This document shows, piece after piece, positions 4,366 to 6,221 of a stretch of DNA of 6,221 nucleotides. The DNA comes from Nitrospirota bacterium (lineage in GTDB: Bacteria > Nitrospirota > Thermodesulfovibrionia > Thermodesulfovibrionales > SM23-35), in assembly GCA_016212245.1 (NCBI GenBank), contig JACRGU010000129.1:1-6221 (forward strand), read 5' to 3'. A program made the position numbers and the translations under genes. The notes beneath the pieces are model-generated. The model was not told the origin of the DNA and made no database searches. It was given only the letters and a program-made list of their open reading frames with translations. Within the stretch, counting starts at the first letter, position 1. Each line of letters opens with the position of its first letter.

Positions 4366-6171
4366 ATGCATGAAATATTAGTAAAACATCTAAGGTCCAG
4401 TCCAACCCTCGCTAAATATAATCTGTCCGAGCAGGAAATCAATGAGCTCGCAGGATACCTCAGAAAGTACTGTCTTTCAGCACATATAGAGGAGATAGTC
4501 AGGATGGTAGAAGAGGTGATAGGGATCAGTCCAACCCTTGAGTGGAAAGAGATACTGGAGACTGCTGCAAAGAAGATCGTCGAGTTTCTACATGCAGAGG
4601 CAGCTTCCATCCGCATTTTCGATCCCGAGACAGACAGACTCGTTGCCTTCGGCTCGTATCAATATTCAGAGACTGACAGATTGAGAAGTATTCCTGTTGA
4701 GAAGTCAGTAGCAGGGAAGGTTATAAAGAGCGGTAAAAGTTATCTTGTGCCGAATATCCTGTCAGAACCAGATTACATGAATAAGGATATAGTCAAAGAG
4801 TATGGGTTTAACTCTCTTATGGCAGTACCAATAAATATTCCGGGATTCCTTAAGAATGAACCGGATATTCTTGGCACTATCCAGATCTATTTCAAAGAGA
4901 TAGACAGGGAATTTGATCCCCTCGAGGTAACAAACGCGGAGTTAATGGCCAGAAGGATCAGCTATGTTCTGGCAAAAAAGCGCATTCTGGACCTCCAAAA
5001 ACTTAATCTCCAGAAAGAGAAGATTGTTGAGAAGATCTTTGTAAAACTCAGCCATCGGGAAGGAATCAAGATGAAAGATGTCTTCAGGCTGATGATTCCA
5101 GAACTGGCGGATATCATACAGATACAGAGTTGTTCACTATTCTCTGTTACACCAGACAGGCGGCATGTTCAACTTGAGATGGAATATCCTGTAGGGCAGG
5201 AAGGCCGCGAGATAGGGCATACATTTACAATAAAAGATCACGCCTATTTTGATGCACTAATCAATGTTACAGAAAAACGTGGTGATTATGAATATGAGAG
5301 GATTAATTCATCCTATATTTTGATTAAGGACCCTTCAAATAGTCGTCTGTCGTCTGAAGAACTGAAAAGATTTGCATCTAAGCATAATGTCCATTCTGTA
5401 TTGTTGATTCCGCTCAGGGCCAGGGATAAGATTAATTATTTTCTGGTTTTTTATGCCACGGACCGCCGCCAGTATTTCACAGAACAGGAGATCGAACTAC
5501 TAAGCTTTCTGGGAAAAGAGATTATGAAGGCACTCAGGATTGAGAAACTGGATGATGTTTTGCATGACTTTAAGAATCCTGCTATTGCCATTGCAGGCTT
5601 TGCCAAAAGGGCAAAAAGACTTCTCGAAACAGAAAATATCGAGGGCGTAAAGGATAAGATAGCTGAATATCTGGATATCGTTGTTAATGAGACCATTAGA
5701 ATGCAGGAAATGGCTATTTATCCTGGTATCGAGGGCCGTGAACGGGTCATTGACCTTACAGAGGTTCTTAAAAGTCGTTTCAGGATTAATGAAGAGGCTA
5801 TCAAGGAACAGAAAAGGACTAATATCAAACTTGTACAGGATAAGCTACAAACCGGGTTGTTAATCTGCTGCTCTCCATTTGCATTCGAGCGGGTTCTTGA
5901 CAACCTCCTTAATAATGCTACAAGGGCTATACCTGAAGAAGGAGGAGGGTTGTCCATAAAGAGCTACCAAATGGGAGAGCTGGCATGCTTCGAGATCCTT
6001 AATACTGGAAGGATACCGGAAGAGAATATCGAACAGATCAGAAAGGGTGAGGTTAAAGGTCGGGGTCTCAATATTATCTACCGCTTTATCCAGACCATGC
6101 AGGGGAATCTTGAAGTCTTTACTGATGCTGATTCTACAACCTTCAGGATTATGATTCCACTTTATCAATGA
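4366..6171 (+). CDS. Two-GAF-domain sensor histidine kinase (cytoplasmic)
   Basis: This 601-residue protein has no signal peptide or membrane helix, so it probably senses a cytoplasmic signal. Order of parts: a helical N-terminus (1-56); a first GAF domain (about 57-205, with ASIRIFDPETDRL and the SLMAVPI strand); a linker helix (206-226); a second, more divergent GAF domain (about 227-392); a dimerisation helix with the H-box LHDFKNPAIAIAGF (399-412, phospho-acceptor His400); and an ATPase domain with N-box LDNLLNNATRAIPE (511-524). The G1 box reads NTGRIPEENI (546-555), so the usual Asp of D-x-G-x-G is Asn546 and the second Gly is Ile550. The G2-like box is GRGLNI (565-570), then TTFRIMIPL (591-599). 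No receiver domain is attached and no response regulator is visible. No clear ribosome site precedes the ATG at 4366. The ligand is unknown; the kinase family is clear. Confidence 0.88.
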   Translation: MHEILVKHLRSSPTLAKYNLSEQEINELAGYLRKYCLSAHIEEIVRMVEEVIGISPTLEWKEILETAAKKIVEFLHAEAASIRIFDPETDRLVAFGSYQYSETDRLRSIPVEKSVAGKVIKSGKSYLVPNILSEPDYMNKDIVKEYGFNSLMAVPINIPGFLKNEPDILGTIQIYFKEIDREFDPLEVTNAELMARRISYVLAKKRILDLQKLNLQKEKIVEKIFVKLSHREGIKMKDVFRLMIPELADIIQIQSCSLFSVTPDRRHVQLEMEYPVGQEGREIGHTFTIKDHAYFDALINVTEKRGDYEYERINSSYILIKDPSNSRLSSEELKRFASKHNVHSVLLIPLRARDKINYFLVFYATDRRQYFTEQEIELLSFLGKEIMKALRIEKLDDVLHDFKNPAIAIAGFAKRAKRLLETENIEGVKDKIAEYLDIVVNETIRMQEMAIYPGIEGRERVIDLTEVLKSRFRINEEAIKEQKRTNIKLVQDKLQTGLLICCSPFAFERVLDNLLNNATRAIPEEGGGLSIKSYQMGELACFEILNTGRIPEENIEQIRKGEVKGRGLNIIYRFIQTMQGNLEVFTDADSTTFRIMIPLYQ

Positions 6172-6175
6172 GTAT

Positions 6176-6221
6176 ATGAGAAAGATTCAATTGTATTTTA
6201 AGGTAACAGTTTGTAAGAATA
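6176..6221 (+). CDS. Possible start of a further gene, cut by the window edge
   Basis: An ATG at 6176, 4 bases after the kinase stop, opens a frame that runs to the window end (15 codons, beginning MRKIQLYFKV). A basic start followed by hydrophobic residues could be the N-terminus of a membrane protein, and the spacing would suit an operon with the kinase. There is no obvious ribosome site and 15 codons are too few to identify anything, so this is a tentative call. Confidence 0.3.
   Translation, partial: MRKIQLYFKVTVCKN

Noticed and set aside
4361..4381. Tiny six-codon frame (ATG at 4361) overlapping the start of the kinase gene, as a possible leader peptide.
   Set aside because: It has no ribosome site, is very short and has no notable codon pattern; it is likely chance.

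Overview
The window is a stretch of bacterial chromosome with densely packed genes, all on the plus strand. It carries the distal part of an rnf operon in the order rnfD (3' part only), rnfG, rnfE, rnfA, rnfB. After it come a secreted beta-class carbonic anhydrase, a two-GAF histidine kinase, and possibly the first codons of another gene at the right edge. The base composition is moderately AT-rich. The gene order fits the rnfCDGEAB arrangement, with rnfC expected to the left. The RnfB resembles the long, multi-cluster RnfB of strict anaerobes. Together with the exported carbonic anhydrase and the soluble GAF kinase, this suggests an anaerobic Gram-negative bacterium of the Nitrospirota/Desulfobacterota kind. 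That placement is an inference from protein style, not a demonstrated identity.

Region 1-3480 encodes an ion-translocating ferredoxin:NAD+ oxidoreductase (Rnf). RnfD and RnfG are the flavin-carrying subunits; RnfA and RnfE are the membrane pair that normally holds one intramembrane [2Fe-2S] cluster; RnfB is the ferredoxin-like electron entry subunit. rnfD/rnfG and rnfG/rnfE each overlap by ATGA, rnfE/rnfA are 11 bases apart, and rnfA/rnfB are separated by 75 bases full of short direct and inverted repeats. The most unusual point is in RnfE. One of the four cysteines expected to bind the intramembrane cluster is an alanine (residue 112, codon 1364-1366), and the surrounding Thr-Asn-Cys motif is Ala-Phe-Ala. 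RnfB is also unusual: it has seven four-cysteine motif sets and an extra N-terminal signal-like segment encoded by a CTGACA hexanucleotide repeat.

Region 3481-4262 holds a short spacer and a beta-carbonic anhydrase with a Sec signal peptide, so it is predicted to act in the periplasm. Region 4263-4365 is a 103-base intergenic stretch with an imperfect palindrome next to a good sigma70-like promoter. Region 4366-6171 encodes a cytoplasmic kinase with two GAF domains, an H-box of the form HDFKNP and a degenerate ATP-binding G1 box. No RNA genes, insertion sequences or CRISPR arrays are visible.
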